64,000 bases of DNA from the NCBI GenBank assembly GCA_045504435.1, contig JBEULC010000001.1:620001-684000 (forward strand), in the 5' to 3' direction. This DNA is from JBEULC01 sp045504435 (GTDB taxonomy: Bacteria > Pseudomonadota > Alphaproteobacteria > WRAU01 > Hepatincolaceae). How positions within the stretch are numbered: position 1 is the stretch's first letter; every line of letters begins with the position of its first letter. This document shows positions 50,729 through 61,301 of this stretch, piece by piece. The position numbers were made by a program, and so were the translations under genes. Under the pieces are notes generated by a model, which searched no databases, was not told the DNA's origin, and saw nothing but the letters and a program-made list of their open reading frames with translations.

Positions 50729-52171
50729 ATGAAAAAAAATAAATTTAGTATTTGTTTTATTTTCTGTATAAGTTTATTTTTTTTAAATATTCCATCCCAT
50801 CTTAGAGCTTGGAATTTTCTTGCAGGTAGTGGGGAAACAGGTAGTGGGGGAAGTTTAGGATCTAATAATTCTTTGTCCCCTGCTACTCCTTTAGGTTTAT
50901 CCCCTTCCCCAGAAAAAAACCATACTTTAGAAGAAAATACTTTTATAATTAATAGTACCGGAAACTCCAAGGTTTCGGAAAAAAACTTAGGCTTTAATCC
51001 TTCTAATAATACAAGAATTGTTAAAACTCAGGGGTTAATAATTAACACGTGGAGTAATCTGTATTTTAGCAATCAAAATAATATTGCCCCTATTAAATTT
51101 AACAAAGAACTTAATTTTTCTAAGGCTTTTAAGTTATCAATTAGCTCTTCTTATCGTAAATATCAATTAATACCTAATATCATTATTGTAGATGATCTAG
51201 CTTATTCTTTAAATGCTCAAAATCAGCTGATAATTGTAAATTTATCTACTAAAAAAATTGTAGAGAAAATTAGCTTTACAGATTTTAAAGGACAAAAGAC
51301 ATCAGGGCTAGCTTTAGATGGGGATTATTTATACCTAACTTTTGAAAGCGGCGATGTTTTATCCTTTTCCTTAATTAGTAAAACTGTGTTATGGCAAAAT
51401 AATATTGGATTTGCAATAAATTCTGTCCCTGTAATAGATGAAAATAAATTGTTTTTTACCTCTAATAACACCATTTATGCTCTTGATATATATACAGGTA
51501 AAATTTTGTGGAAATTTGCAGGCAGTAAAAATGGGGTTTCTTTAAAACAGCTATATTCCCTTACTGTTTATTCAGGTTATTTAATGGTAGGGCTTTCTTC
51601 TTCTGATTTTTTAGTTTTACGTAAAGAAAATGGTACCTTAGTATGGAAAGAAAACATATTAGGTATGAATTTATTCAGCGTTACTGCTAATCCTTTAGTG
51701 GGTGATATTAAATCTCCAATAATTGGGATTGGGCAAAATGCCTTAGTGATTTCTAATAATAAAATTTCTTACTTTAACATAGTTTCTAAATCTGTAATAT
51801 GGCAAAATAATACTACTGGTTCTAATAATGCTCCCTTGATTTTTAATGATCAAATTATTATTACTGATGTTTATAATAATCTTATTAGCTTAAATATTAC
51901 AGATGGCAAGCAAAAATGGCAAACTCCTTTAGTATCTAATAAAAATAATAAAAGTAAAATTTTTTGGTTTACCCCTATAATTATAAACCAAGAGATAGTT
52001 GTTAATAATTCAATAGGTGAAATTAAAATCATCAATATCGAAAATGGCACTATAAAAGCAGATGCTGAATTATATAAAGCCGATATTAGCGCAATTTCTA
52101 ACTTTCCTGCGTTCACCTCAAACTACGTGGTATACTTAAGTACAAATGGTGATTTTTATATATATAATTAG
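50729..52171 (+). CDS. bamB: BamB-like PQQ/beta-propeller protein
   Basis: 480 aa. A signal peptide (hydrophobic core about 8-22, KKNKFSICFIFCISLFFL) is followed by a Ser/Gly/Asn-rich stretch to about 95. PQQ-like propeller repeats come next, with the Trp-docking pattern seen in YTGKILWKFAG, NGTLVWKENILG, SKSVIWQNNTTG and DGKQKWQTPL. BamB assists outer-membrane protein assembly by the BAM complex. Unlike E. coli BamB it shows no lipobox cysteine at the predicted cleavage site, so it is likely a soluble periplasmic protein. It lies between the yfgM-like gene and der, the usual place for bamB. Confidence 0.8.
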   Translation: MKKNKFSICFIFCISLFFLNIPSHLRAWNFLAGSGETGSGGSLGSNNSLSPATPLGLSPSPEKNHTLEENTFIINSTGNSKVSEKNLGFNPSNNTRIVKTQGLIINTWSNLYFSNQNNIAPIKFNKELNFSKAFKLSISSSYRKYQLIPNIIIVDDLAYSLNAQNQLIIVNLSTKKIVEKISFTDFKGQKTSGLALDGDYLYLTFESGDVLSFSLISKTVLWQNNIGFAINSVPVIDENKLFFTSNNTIYALDIYTGKILWKFAGSKNGVSLKQLYSLTVYSGYLMVGLSSSDFLVLRKENGTLVWKENILGMNLFSVTANPLVGDIKSPIIGIGQNALVISNNKISYFNIVSKSVIWQNNTTGSNNAPLIFNDQIIITDVYNNLISLNITDGKQKWQTPLVSNKNNKSKIFWFTPIIINQEIVVNNSIGEIKIINIENGTIKADAELYKADISAISNFPAFTSNYVVYLSTNGDFYIYN

Positions 52172-52187
52172 TAAATTGAAATAAAAG

Positions 52188-53876
52188 ATGTTTAAAATCG
52201 CTATAGTAGGCCGACCTAATGTTGGTAAATCCACTTTGTTTAATTTTTTAACGGGCAAAGAAACTGCTTTAACTGATCCTACCCCTGGCTTAACGCGTGA
52301 TAGGAAAGAAGGTTTAGCCAGCATATATGATATAAATTTTCTTTTTATTGATACAGGTGGATATGAGGAAAGCGAAGATATAATTAATAAAAAAATATGG
52401 GATCAAGCTCAAATTGCCATTGCCCAGGCTAATTGTGTGCTATTTTTATTAGATGGTAAAGCAGGCTTAAGCCCCATGGATTTTTTTCTATCTGATTTTA
52501 TTAGAAAATCTAATAAACCTGCTATTATTTGTGTAAATAAGCTTGATACTAAGGAGGCTAAAGCCAATTTATCTCTTTTTCACGAACTAGGTGGCGAAAA
52601 TATTATCCCGATCTCTGCCGCTCATAGAATGGGATTAAACGAACTATATTATTCTATAAAGCCTTATTATGAGGATTATAAACTCACTAATGCAGTAGAT
52701 GAAGTATCTTTAAAGCCTGAAATGATGCTAGCCTTTGTGGGCAAACCTAACGTAGGGAAATCCACTATTGTTAATACTCTTTTAAATGAAGAAAGGTTGA
52801 TCACGAATAACGAGGCAGGCACAACAAGAGATTCTATTTATATTGATATGTATTATAAAGATAAAAAAATTAAATTAGTAGACACAGCAGGCCTAAGGAG
52901 AAGAAGTAAAGTTGATCCCGGCATAGAGAAAATGGCGAATAGTGATAGTATTACAGCTATAAATTTTGCTAATGTGGTGGCCCTAATTATTTCCGCAGAA
53001 GAGGGCTTAACCAAACAAGATTTAGTTTTAGCTAAGCATATAGTTGAAGAAGGCAGAGCTTTAATTATCGTAATTAATAAAATAGATTTGGTAAAAAATA
53101 AAAAGGCATTTTTATCAGAGGTAGGTGAACAAATTGAGATGGCGTTTTTCCAAATTAAGCAGCCTTATGTTATTGGTTTATCTGCTTTAATGGATAAAAA
53201 CATCAACACTATTTTAGAAGATGCTTTAGATTTATATAAAAAATGGCAATTTAAAATCCCAACTTCTAAGTTAAATTTTTGGATTCAAGATGTGCTTGAG
53301 CAAACTCAGCCCCCAAGCATTGATGGTAGAAGTTTAAAAATCAAATATGTTTCCCAGGTAAAAAGCCGTCCTCCTACAATTAACTTATGGAGTAATCAAA
53401 AAGAAAAATTTCCTATGAGCTATCTACGTTATATTCAAAATGAACTTTATAAAGCTTTTGATTTATGGGGTTGTACCATAAGATTTAACATCCAAAAATC
53501 AGAAAACCCTTATGAGGGCAAAAAAGATACTGAGAAAAAAAACATTGATAAAGCCAGTACAGCCTTAAAAAAGGAAGTAAAATTATCGAAGAAAAATGCC
53601 GAAATTCATCGAGATAAAAAGAAAGTAGCAAGAAAAAAGACCAACGTTTTAACAATTGATGAGCAAACTCAAAATTATATTGATCAATATTCACAAGAAA
53701 ACTATAAATCAGCTTCTACCCAATCTTCTGATAAATCTACTTCGGCTAAACCTAAAAGGATTTATAAAACTAAAGGTAATACTTCTACTAAGTTAGTAAA
53801 AGTTAAAAAAGGTCCTGAGCACAAAAAAAATGCAGGGCGCAAGCGCAGTATTAAAGGCCCTAATAACTATCACTAA
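52188..53876 (+). CDS. der: Ribosome assembly GTPase Der (EngA) with basic C-terminal extension
   Basis: Double-GTPase needed for 50S ribosome maturation. G domain 1 has GRPNVGKST (8-16), DTGG and NKLD. G domain 2 has GKPNVGKST (185-193), DTAG and NKID. The KH-like domain (about 360-440) contains LKIKYVSQVKSRPPT. About 110 extra residues follow, very rich in Lys, Ser and Thr. The E. coli protein is about 490 aa, so 562 is long because of this tail. It ends the plus-strand run begun by secA. Confidence 0.95.
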   Translation: MFKIAIVGRPNVGKSTLFNFLTGKETALTDPTPGLTRDRKEGLASIYDINFLFIDTGGYEESEDIINKKIWDQAQIAIAQANCVLFLLDGKAGLSPMDFFLSDFIRKSNKPAIICVNKLDTKEAKANLSLFHELGGENIIPISAAHRMGLNELYYSIKPYYEDYKLTNAVDEVSLKPEMMLAFVGKPNVGKSTIVNTLLNEERLITNNEAGTTRDSIYIDMYYKDKKIKLVDTAGLRRRSKVDPGIEKMANSDSITAINFANVVALIISAEEGLTKQDLVLAKHIVEEGRALIIVINKIDLVKNKKAFLSEVGEQIEMAFFQIKQPYVIGLSALMDKNINTILEDALDLYKKWQFKIPTSKLNFWIQDVLEQTQPPSIDGRSLKIKYVSQVKSRPPTINLWSNQKEKFPMSYLRYIQNELYKAFDLWGCTIRFNIQKSENPYEGKKDTEKKNIDKASTALKKEVKLSKKNAEIHRDKKKVARKKTNVLTIDEQTQNYIDQYSQENYKSASTQSSDKSTSAKPKRIYKTKGNTSTKLVKVKKGPEHKKNAGRKRSIKGPNNYH

Positions 53877-54021
53877 AAGTTTCTAAATTCACTTAAAGAA
53901 ATATTTGTACATCACTTTCTTCTATAGAAATTTCCTCCTTTAAATTATATTAATTACTGTCTCTTAAATTTTTGGCGGAGGGATATTATCATAAAAGATA
54001 ATTAAGTAAAATATATATTTT
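53877..54021. other. Short gap between der and the restriction-modification pseudogene
   Basis: 145 bases with no recognisable signal; promoter remnants for the decayed gene would lie here. Confidence 0.35.
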
Positions 54022-57000
54022 ATGGTTGCACTACATCAAAATGCTAGGCACTTTATCTCTTATATAGAAAATAAGTATTTAAGTTCGAAAACGCTTTTAG
54101 AGATATTTAACCTTCCTTCTAAACACAAGAAGCAATTGCTGATAAACAAGCGCAAGCATTATATAGCTGCTTATCTTTAGAACAATTTTATACCCCAAGT
54201 GAAGCTAGCCTTGAGAACGATTTTATAACAAAGCTTATAGATATTTTAGATTATTCTTATATTTTTAAACAAGATTTTTCTATCCAGGGGAAATCCTATG
54301 AGCTTGATTTTTTTATTATTTGCCAACCCCTGATAAGCAAAAACTTATCTCCTTTGGTTATCAACTTGAGGATATAAATGAGAATATAAAACATCAGTTG
54401 ATCTTAGAGATAAAAGCAGTAGATAAAAAACTAGATATTAATAAGATAGATTTTGTCAATAATCCTCATTACCATTTATTAAATTACCTTATAAATACCG
54501 GCTATAAATATGGCTTTTTACTTAATGGCAAGTACTGGCGTTTGTATGATGGAGCTAAGAGATTTTCCCAAAGGTCTGCTTATAAATGGATTTATATGAT
54601 ATTTTGGATAATAAAAAGAAGCAAGATTTTTACCTTTTTTATCGTCTTTTAATGCGAAATATTATTTTGCCTCTTATCAAAACATAACTTCGCAAGAGCT
54701 TCAATTGAGAAAACTAAAGGGTTAGATCAATTAAAAATTAAAGATATTGAAAACCGCTTGGCTGAAATTATTTAAGGTGCAGTCAATGAAGGATTTAAAG
54801 ATTTAGCTCTTGAAAATATAAGAGCAGCACTTTATAAATACCATAAAAACACTGCTATCCTACCACCTTTAAAAACCTTATTTCATGATTCTATAATTTT
54901 AATGTTTAGATTAATCTTTTTATTTTATTATGAAAGTACATTAAAGGTTACCTTAGAAAAGCACAGGGCTTATTATTAATATTCTATCTATCACTTTTAT
55001 AAATATAACATTTTAAATGAGAAATCTGATTATGAGGATTTTAATATTTATGGTAGCTTAATAGAAAATTTAAAAAATTAGCATTTGGCAATAGTAGGAA
55101 AGTAATGCCTATGTTTAATAGGTGATTATTTGATCAAAAAAGGTAACTTCTTTAAATTTTAAGGAAGTTTTTAATAATAAAGGTATCAAAGATATCTTCC
55201 ATAATATATTACTTTATCAAATGAATGATAGCGATAATATAAACCTTTTTAGCAATTTTGATTATGTTCTTGAAACCTTTATAAAATTTATTTTTGGAGT
55301 AGATAATAATTTAGTTATAAAAATTGCCAAATTATCAGTATGGATAGAAACCTTTGTATTTGCCACACCATTGTCTTTTATTGAGCATCATATTAAGCAA
55401 GGAAATTCCTTAATTAGTACCACTATTAAAAATTTTTAGGAGATAAAAGCAACTATAAAGAGGGTGGATTTATTTTATTCCTCTAAGGATAACTTATTCA
55501 AACTTGAGGCCGCTTATAATTAAATTGTTAAATTAACTGATACAACAGTGGAAGAATCCCTTGAGGCTAAAAGGATTGATAATGAAGATGTGTTACCAAT
55601 TATTTTATTACCAAAGGCTATAAACATTTAACAACAAAGAGCTTTAAAGTAGGTATTCAGCAAATTTTAGATGCTTATAATAATAAAGAGCAGAAGTTTT
55701 TAAAAAAATTTAACACCTTTATTACCATTTACATGCCCTTTAGGTATGGAGTGGAGTTCCCTAATACTAAGGGTTTTGAGATTGGGGTTGTAATCCCCCT
55801 TAGGAAGAAGCAGCCTATATGATCATGATTTTTTCTCCCAATATAATACTGCCTATCACTGCAAGACTATTAAAGATAAAGCGGCCATCTCTTAATTAAG
55901 GAATCTAAGCATATGTTAAAGAGCATTATAATCAACAACAAAGCTTTATGGTTCTATATAATAATTATTTAAAATATATCTATCCTAAAAACTTGGGCGC
56001 GGAAGATAATAATTTATATAAATATTTTTTGGAAAAAATCGTACACTTTTAAAATTAGATGTGTATTCAACTATCTTACACCAAGTGTTTGGATTTATGC
56101 CGAAGGCGCTACCACACTTAGAAGGTATATTTTAAATAATTATACCTTAAATTATTTTTATCAATTAGAAAATCGAGTTAAAAATCTTCCTAAAGTACAT
56201 AGTAGGTATAAGTTTGCCATATACTAAATAGGCCAAGGTAAAATGTTGCCTGAGCAAAAAATTAATTTCCGTTTTTATGCAGCAAAATCTCACTGTATTA
56301 CAAGATTTTAATAATATTATGGAAATTTCCTTAAAAGATATAATAAAAATATCATCGGAGGAATATTCTATTTTAGAAATTAATAACCAGCAAGACTTAA
56401 ATCTGATAAGCAAATTATATAATATTTTTATCCAAAATAATCAAGAATATATAAAATTTGCCAGGGAGCTGGATATGACTAATAATAGATATATAATGAA
56501 ATGATCTAATATTGAGAGAGAAGGTATCCCGAGTTTGAGGGTAAAAGCATTCACCAATTTAATAGCAAATTTAGACAATTTCAATATCGGGTTATCTAAA
56601 AATAATTAGAAAACTTGGAGAAATCCAAAAAAATTTATCGTCTTAAAAAACAACTAAAAGTGGTAAATAGGGTTCAAGAAAAAATATCAATAAATGTAGA
56701 ATGTTATATAGATTATTGTTACAAATATTATCGTTTAGCTATTAAGGCAATTGCTAGAGGTACTGATGAAATAATCCTAATTTCTTCCATTTTGCCTAGA
56801 TTTCCTACCGTTAATAATACGTTAAATATTTCTGTGCCCCTTACTTATATATGAAGCTAGTGATCAAGCTTAGTTTATCTTACTCCTTAGAACAGTTATT
56901 TTTTTATTAATTCTGTTCTTAATTCTTTAGTCATGAAGTACCTTGCCAGAAAAAGTGGAGATATTGCTATAAATTTATATATTCTTCAAAAGCTTCCGCT

Positions 57001-57360
57001 GCCCCGCTTAGAAACCGAGACAATAAAGGGAATTCACTTTACAGACAAACTATTAATTAATGCTGTAATTTTATCTTATATGAATGCACCTGAACATTTT
57101 AAAGGGGTAGTATAAAAACTAAAAATTGATCTATCTATTATTAATAATTACAAAAATAATCCGTAAAAATTAATGACCATGCTTGCCATAGAAAATGATT
57201 TTCTTGTGGTAAAAATGTATAAAGTTACCATGTATTAGCTAAATTTAATTATTTATTCATTAGCTGTATTTAATAGAGACAAACCTGCTTATAAATGCTA
57301 TTGCTTAAAAAACATCAGGATTATTGTGGGTAATTACCTAATATTTTATAGAAATATAGA
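54022..57360 (+). pseudogene. Decayed type IIG (Eco57I/PglX-like) restriction-modification gene
   Basis: Reading is broken by many frameshifts and stops, yet the family order is clear. From ATG 54022 comes an N-terminal nuclease region with the PD-(D/E)xK pattern (SYELDF, then LILEIKAVDKKLD near 54400). The methylase part has FGVDNNLVIKIAKLSVWIETF (55292-55358) and PLSFIEHHIKQGNSLI (55368-55415), the hallmark of this N6-adenine methylase family. A worn FRYGVEFPNTKGFEIGVV (55739-55795) lies where HW-x-LEFPE-x-F-x-GFDVVIGNPPY is expected. Near 56730 AIKAIARGTDEIILISSILP and near 56985 LYILQKLPLP match the C-terminal specificity part. Text up to about 57360 looks like the tail. NPPY itself is destroyed, so no activity is expected. 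No cognate partner gene remains. Confidence 0.82.
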
Positions 57361-57468
57361 ATAAATGAATAAGGATGAGGCGCAAAATAAGGTATATCTA
57401 AATTATGTATAGCAATTTCTTAGTGCACAAATTTCCTATTGCAGATTTCTAGTTCTTATTAAGCAGTA

Positions 57469-59529
57469 TTATTCTGGTATATACATGTGTAATAAATCTA
57501 GGAGATTATATAACAAGGCTAAACGATTAACTTTTAAAGTGGGTTGTTCAGTTTCATTAATTAAAACGTTATCTAAAAAATCATCCACTAAAGGCTTAAT
57601 TTTAAAAAATTCTTTAAGTAACAGGTCAAGCTTATTATCAAAAGTCAAATTCATTATCAAAAGCTGAGTAATGGCATCATATAGGGCTTTTTCCTGAGGT
57701 TTTACTAGCAAGGAACTTTTAATATGGCTAAATTCTAAAGCATTAGGGTTTTCCTTTTTAAAGTTTTCTAAGTAGCTTTTATGAGGCTTTAAAATATTAT
57801 TTACTCTTTTGTATAAAGTAATTACCTGTAGCCCTTCTTCTTGAGCTAATAAATGTGAAGTAGTTTTTAAATCCTGCTGAATTTTAACAATATTTAAATC
57901 TTGCTTATTTACTATAGATTTTACCAAGGCTAAATTATCATAATCTCCCTGGATATAAACGATAAGGCGTTCCCTAAAAAACTGAATTAATTCCGTAGAT
58001 AAATACTGATTAAGATTAAGGTTTAGCCTAAATTCTAAAATTATTCTGATAATTCCTAAGCAAGCGCGTCTTAAGGCAAAAGGATCTTTAGAACCTGTAG
58101 GCTTTTGTCCTATACCAAAAAAGCTAATTAAAGTATCAAGCTTATCCACAATAGCTAATTGGGCTCCTAATAAATTTTCAGGCAAGCTATCCGTATTACC
58201 CTGAGGCTTATACTGATCTCTAATTGCTAAAGCTAAATCAAGATCCTCTTTTTGTTGTAAAGCATAATAATAACCCATTATTCCTTGAAGCTCTGGTAGT
58301 TCAATCACTACTTGGGTAGTAATATCAGCTTTATAAAGATCACATAATAAGTTTTGTTCACTTGCAAAAATGGTGTAAAATAAAATCTTTACACGTTGAA
58401 CCTTATCATAAATTGTACCCAACCTTTCAAAATAGGTAATCTTTTTAAGATCCTCTATTTTACTTTGGAGCTTGTTTTGTAAATCATTATTATAAAAAAA
58501 CAAGCCATCTTCTAATCTTGCTTGTAAAACCTTTTGATTACCTTTAATAATTTGCGTACCATTATCTTTAGTTTTTAAATTAGAAACTATGATAAATTTG
58601 TTATTTATACTACCATCATAATTAATTAAGATAAGATATCTTTGGTTCTTTACTAAAATATTTATCAACATTTCAGGGGGTAATATCATATATTTTTGTG
58701 GAATTTCTCCTTCTAAAAGCACAGGATATTCTACTAAATAAGTGAGTTCGTTAAGTAAATTAGGATTTTCATGTAATTTGGCCCCAGCTTTTTCAGCTAT
58801 TATATTAGCACTTTTTAAAATCATTTCCCTTCTTTCTTTAGGATCTAATATTACAAAATTTTCCTTTAGCTTAATAAAATAATCATCCACAGAACCTATA
58901 GAAATAATCTCTTGGCCCATAAATCTATGCCCTTTGGTAAAATTAGTACTAACCATCCAAGGGATAAGATTATTAAAATCAACCTTTAGGTTCTCATTAT
59001 CTAAAATAATCAATATATTGCGTATAGGCCTAGCCCAGGTAAAATTAGTACTATGCCAACGCATGGATTTTTTCATTTTAACTTGTGTTAATGTCTCCAT
59101 AATTAAACTGGGTAAAATGTCTTTAAGATCTCCCCCTTTTTTAACTAAATTAAAAAAATAAAACTCCCCTTTAGCTGTGGTTTTTTTAATGCAATCCTCT
59201 AATTTAAGTTTATTACTCTTTAAAAAACTTTCTAAAATAGATAAAGGAGCATCTACCTTAGGCCCTTTCTTTTCTTCAACTTGATCTTCGCTTTTACTAG
59301 GTAAGTCTTCAAATAAAATGGTTAGCCTGCGTGGTGTCGCTAATACAGTAATATTTTCTTTATTAGTATTTAAGCTTAAATTAGTTATATTTACGTCCTC
59401 TTTAAGGGGAGCTTGAAGATTATACTTTTTTAAAATCTCTTGCCAAAGCTGAGCCATATCAAGCTTAAGCTGAATTTGCAAAGTATAAGGTATTTCTTCG
59501 GTTAAAATTTCTATAAGGAGTTTTGCCAT
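57469..59529 (-). CDS. glyS: Glycyl-tRNA synthetase beta subunit
   Basis: Beta subunit of the bacterial alpha2beta2 glycyl-tRNA synthetase, binding tRNA-Gly and aiding editing and recognition. It is 686 aa. It opens MAKLLIEILTEEIP, the family's standard N-terminus, and has PRRLTILFEDL, KKSMRWHSTNFTWARPIRNI and KPTGSKDPFALRRACLGIIRI. It follows glyQ on the same strand after 57 bp, as is usual for this form. Confidence 0.96.
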   Translation of the reverse strand: MAKLLIEILTEEIPYTLQIQLKLDMAQLWQEILKKYNLQAPLKEDVNITNLSLNTNKENITVLATPRRLTILFEDLPSKSEDQVEEKKGPKVDAPLSILESFLKSNKLKLEDCIKKTTAKGEFYFFNLVKKGGDLKDILPSLIMETLTQVKMKKSMRWHSTNFTWARPIRNILIILDNENLKVDFNNLIPWMVSTNFTKGHRFMGQEIISIGSVDDYFIKLKENFVILDPKERREMILKSANIIAEKAGAKLHENPNLLNELTYLVEYPVLLEGEIPQKYMILPPEMLINILVKNQRYLILINYDGSINNKFIIVSNLKTKDNGTQIIKGNQKVLQARLEDGLFFYNNDLQNKLQSKIEDLKKITYFERLGTIYDKVQRVKILFYTIFASEQNLLCDLYKADITTQVVIELPELQGIMGYYYALQQKEDLDLALAIRDQYKPQGNTDSLPENLLGAQLAIVDKLDTLISFFGIGQKPTGSKDPFALRRACLGIIRIILEFRLNLNLNQYLSTELIQFFRERLIVYIQGDYDNLALVKSIVNKQDLNIVKIQQDLKTTSHLLAQEEGLQVITLYKRVNNILKPHKSYLENFKKENPNALEFSHIKSSLLVKPQEKALYDAITQLLIMNLTFDNKLDLLLKEFFKIKPLVDDFLDNVLINETEQPTLKVNRLALLYNLLDLLHMYIPE

Positions 59530-59586
59530 CTTTATTTCTTATTATCTTATTATTTATAGTGATTTTTATATGCTAAAAGATTTTAT

Positions 59587-60462
59587 CTATTGGTGATTTA
59601 CATACTGGAGGGGTTTTACATATAAAGCACAGCATTTTTTTACTAATTCTCTGATTTTGGTGATGTATAAGGCTCTATCATTATTGCCAATGGCGCCTGC
59701 AGCATCCAATAAGTTAAAAAGATGTGAAGACTTGATAGCCGCATGATAAGCAGGATAAACTAAATCATTTTCAATTAAAGAATTGCACTCTTGTTGCAGC
59801 ATATTAAATTGTAAAATCAAATTTTTGGGGTTGGAATATTTAAAATTATAGGCGGAAAATTCCTTTTCACTTTGTAGATAAATATCACCATAGGTAACAC
59901 CTGATTTAATGTTCCACGGAATGTCGTATACATTTTCATATCCTAAAATATACATGGCAATACGTTCTAAGCCATAGGTAATTTCCACGGGAATTTCTTG
60001 GCAAGCTAAACTGCCAATCTGTTGAAAATAGGTGAATTGGGTAACCTCCATACCATCGCACCATACCTCCCAGCCCAAGCCCCAGGCACCTAAAGTAGGG
60101 CTTTCCCAATCATCTTCCACAAATCTAATATCATGTAAAGTAGGATCAATACCTAAAAGCCTAAGGCTATTTAAATATAGCTCCTGGATATTGTAAGGAG
60201 CTGGCTTCATTAATACCTGAAATTGAAAATAATGCTGAAGACGGTTAGGGCTTTCTCCATAACGTCCATCAGTGGGCCGCCTAGAGGGCTGAACATAACT
60301 AACATTCCAAGGCTTTTTGTCTAAAGCTCTTAAAGTGGTAGCAGGATGAAAAGTGCCTGCACCCATTTCCGCATCATATGGCATAAGATTACAACACCCT
60401 TGATCAGACCAATATTGTTGTAAGATTGTTATAATTGTATAAAAATCTTTTATCTCACTCAT
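59587..60462 (-). CDS. glyQ: Glycyl-tRNA synthetase alpha subunit
   Basis: Catalytic subunit of the heterotetrameric glycyl-tRNA synthetase. It is 291 aa. The family signatures WSDQGCCNLMPYDAEMGAGT, HPATTLRALDKKPWNVSYVQ, PSRRPTDGRYGESPNR and the class II motif around TYGLERIAMY are intact. It is first in a glyQS operon on minus, divergent from psd with about 145 bp between. Confidence 0.97.
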   Translation of the reverse strand: MSEIKDFYTIITILQQYWSDQGCCNLMPYDAEMGAGTFHPATTLRALDKKPWNVSYVQPSRRPTDGRYGESPNRLQHYFQFQVLMKPAPYNIQELYLNSLRLLGIDPTLHDIRFVEDDWESPTLGAWGLGWEVWCDGMEVTQFTYFQQIGSLACQEIPVEITYGLERIAMYILGYENVYDIPWNIKSGVTYGDIYLQSEKEFSAYNFKYSNPKNLILQFNMLQQECNSLIENDLVYPAYHAAIKSSHLFNLLDAAGAIGNNDRALYITKIRELVKKCCALYVKPLQYVNHQ

Positions 60463-60608
60463 AGTAATAACCTTTGTACAAAAATGAATTTATATATTAT
60501 TATTGTGCTAAGTAAATAATATAGATTACATATATAAAATTGTATAATAATATATTACTTATATAAATAAATAGTTTTTTGCTCAACTTTTCTATTAATG
60601 AGGATTAT

Positions 60609-61301
60609 ATGGATATTAAAATGCCAAAAATAGCTCCTGAGGGCCACAATTTAATAATAATTTTTGCAATTATTACCTTAATTTTATTTTTTATTTCTGG
60701 AGTTTTAGGAATAATAGGGGTGATATTGACAGTTTGGTGTATTTCTTTTTTTAGAGATCCTGAAAGAATAACTCCAAAAAGCTTTTCGTTGGTAATTGCT
60801 CCTGCAGACGGTAAAATAATACATATAGAAAAAGTTATCCCTCCTGAAGAAATAGGGATAGTATCTCCTATGTTAAAAATTTCAATTTTTATGAACGTTT
60901 TTAATGTGCACATAAATAGGGCACCTTGTGATGGTAAGATTAAAAGAATAATGTACAATGCAGGGAAATTCGTAAATGCTTCTTTAGATAAAGCAAGCCT
61001 TCATAATGAAAGACAATCTTTTATTATGGAAAATATGAAAGGTGATACGGTAGTATTTGTACAAATTGCAGGTCTAATTGCCAGAAGAATAGTTAAATTT
61101 ATTGATGAAGATACAATAGTTAAAGCAGGAGAAAAAGTAGGCTTAATTAAATTTGGTAGCAGAGTAGATGTTTACTTACCAGAAAATGTAGTTCCTTTGG
61201 TAGAAGTAGGGCAAACTACCATTGCAGGTGAGACTATTTTAGCTGATTTTGATTTTACAGGAGTGCGCCTAAATTATGGAGCTTTAAACAGAGTTAAATG
61301 A
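60609..61301 (+). CDS. psd: Phosphatidylserine decarboxylase, short (pyruvoyl) form
   Basis: Decarboxylates phosphatidylserine to phosphatidylethanolamine in the inner membrane. The ATG at 60609 (230 aa) has GAGGA four bases upstream. In-frame TTG 60579 would add ten residues but lacks a ribosome site. Two N-terminal membrane segments (about 15-50) precede the catalytic part (SLVIAPADGKII, FMNVFNVHINRAP). The self-cleavage site is the Gly-Ser of KFGSRVDVYLP, Ser184 from ATG 60609, which yields the pyruvoyl group. The stop overlaps the pssA start by four bases (ATGA), so the two phospholipid genes are translationally coupled. Confidence 0.94.
   Translation: MDIKMPKIAPEGHNLIIIFAIITLILFFISGVLGIIGVILTVWCISFFRDPERITPKSFSLVIAPADGKIIHIEKVIPPEEIGIVSPMLKISIFMNVFNVHINRAPCDGKIKRIMYNAGKFVNASLDKASLHNERQSFIMENMKGDTVVFVQIAGLIARRIVKFIDEDTIVKAGEKVGLIKFGSRVDVYLPENVVPLVEVGQTTIAGETILADFDFTGVRLNYGALNRVK

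Noticed and set aside
54320..57115. Short frames read as separate small genes
   Set aside because: Together they carry successive pieces of one type IIG restriction-modification protein, so they are fragments of a pseudogene and not independent genes.
60579..60608. TTG start for psd
   Set aside because: There is no ribosome site; ATG 60609 follows GAGGA and gives a normal short-form Psd.
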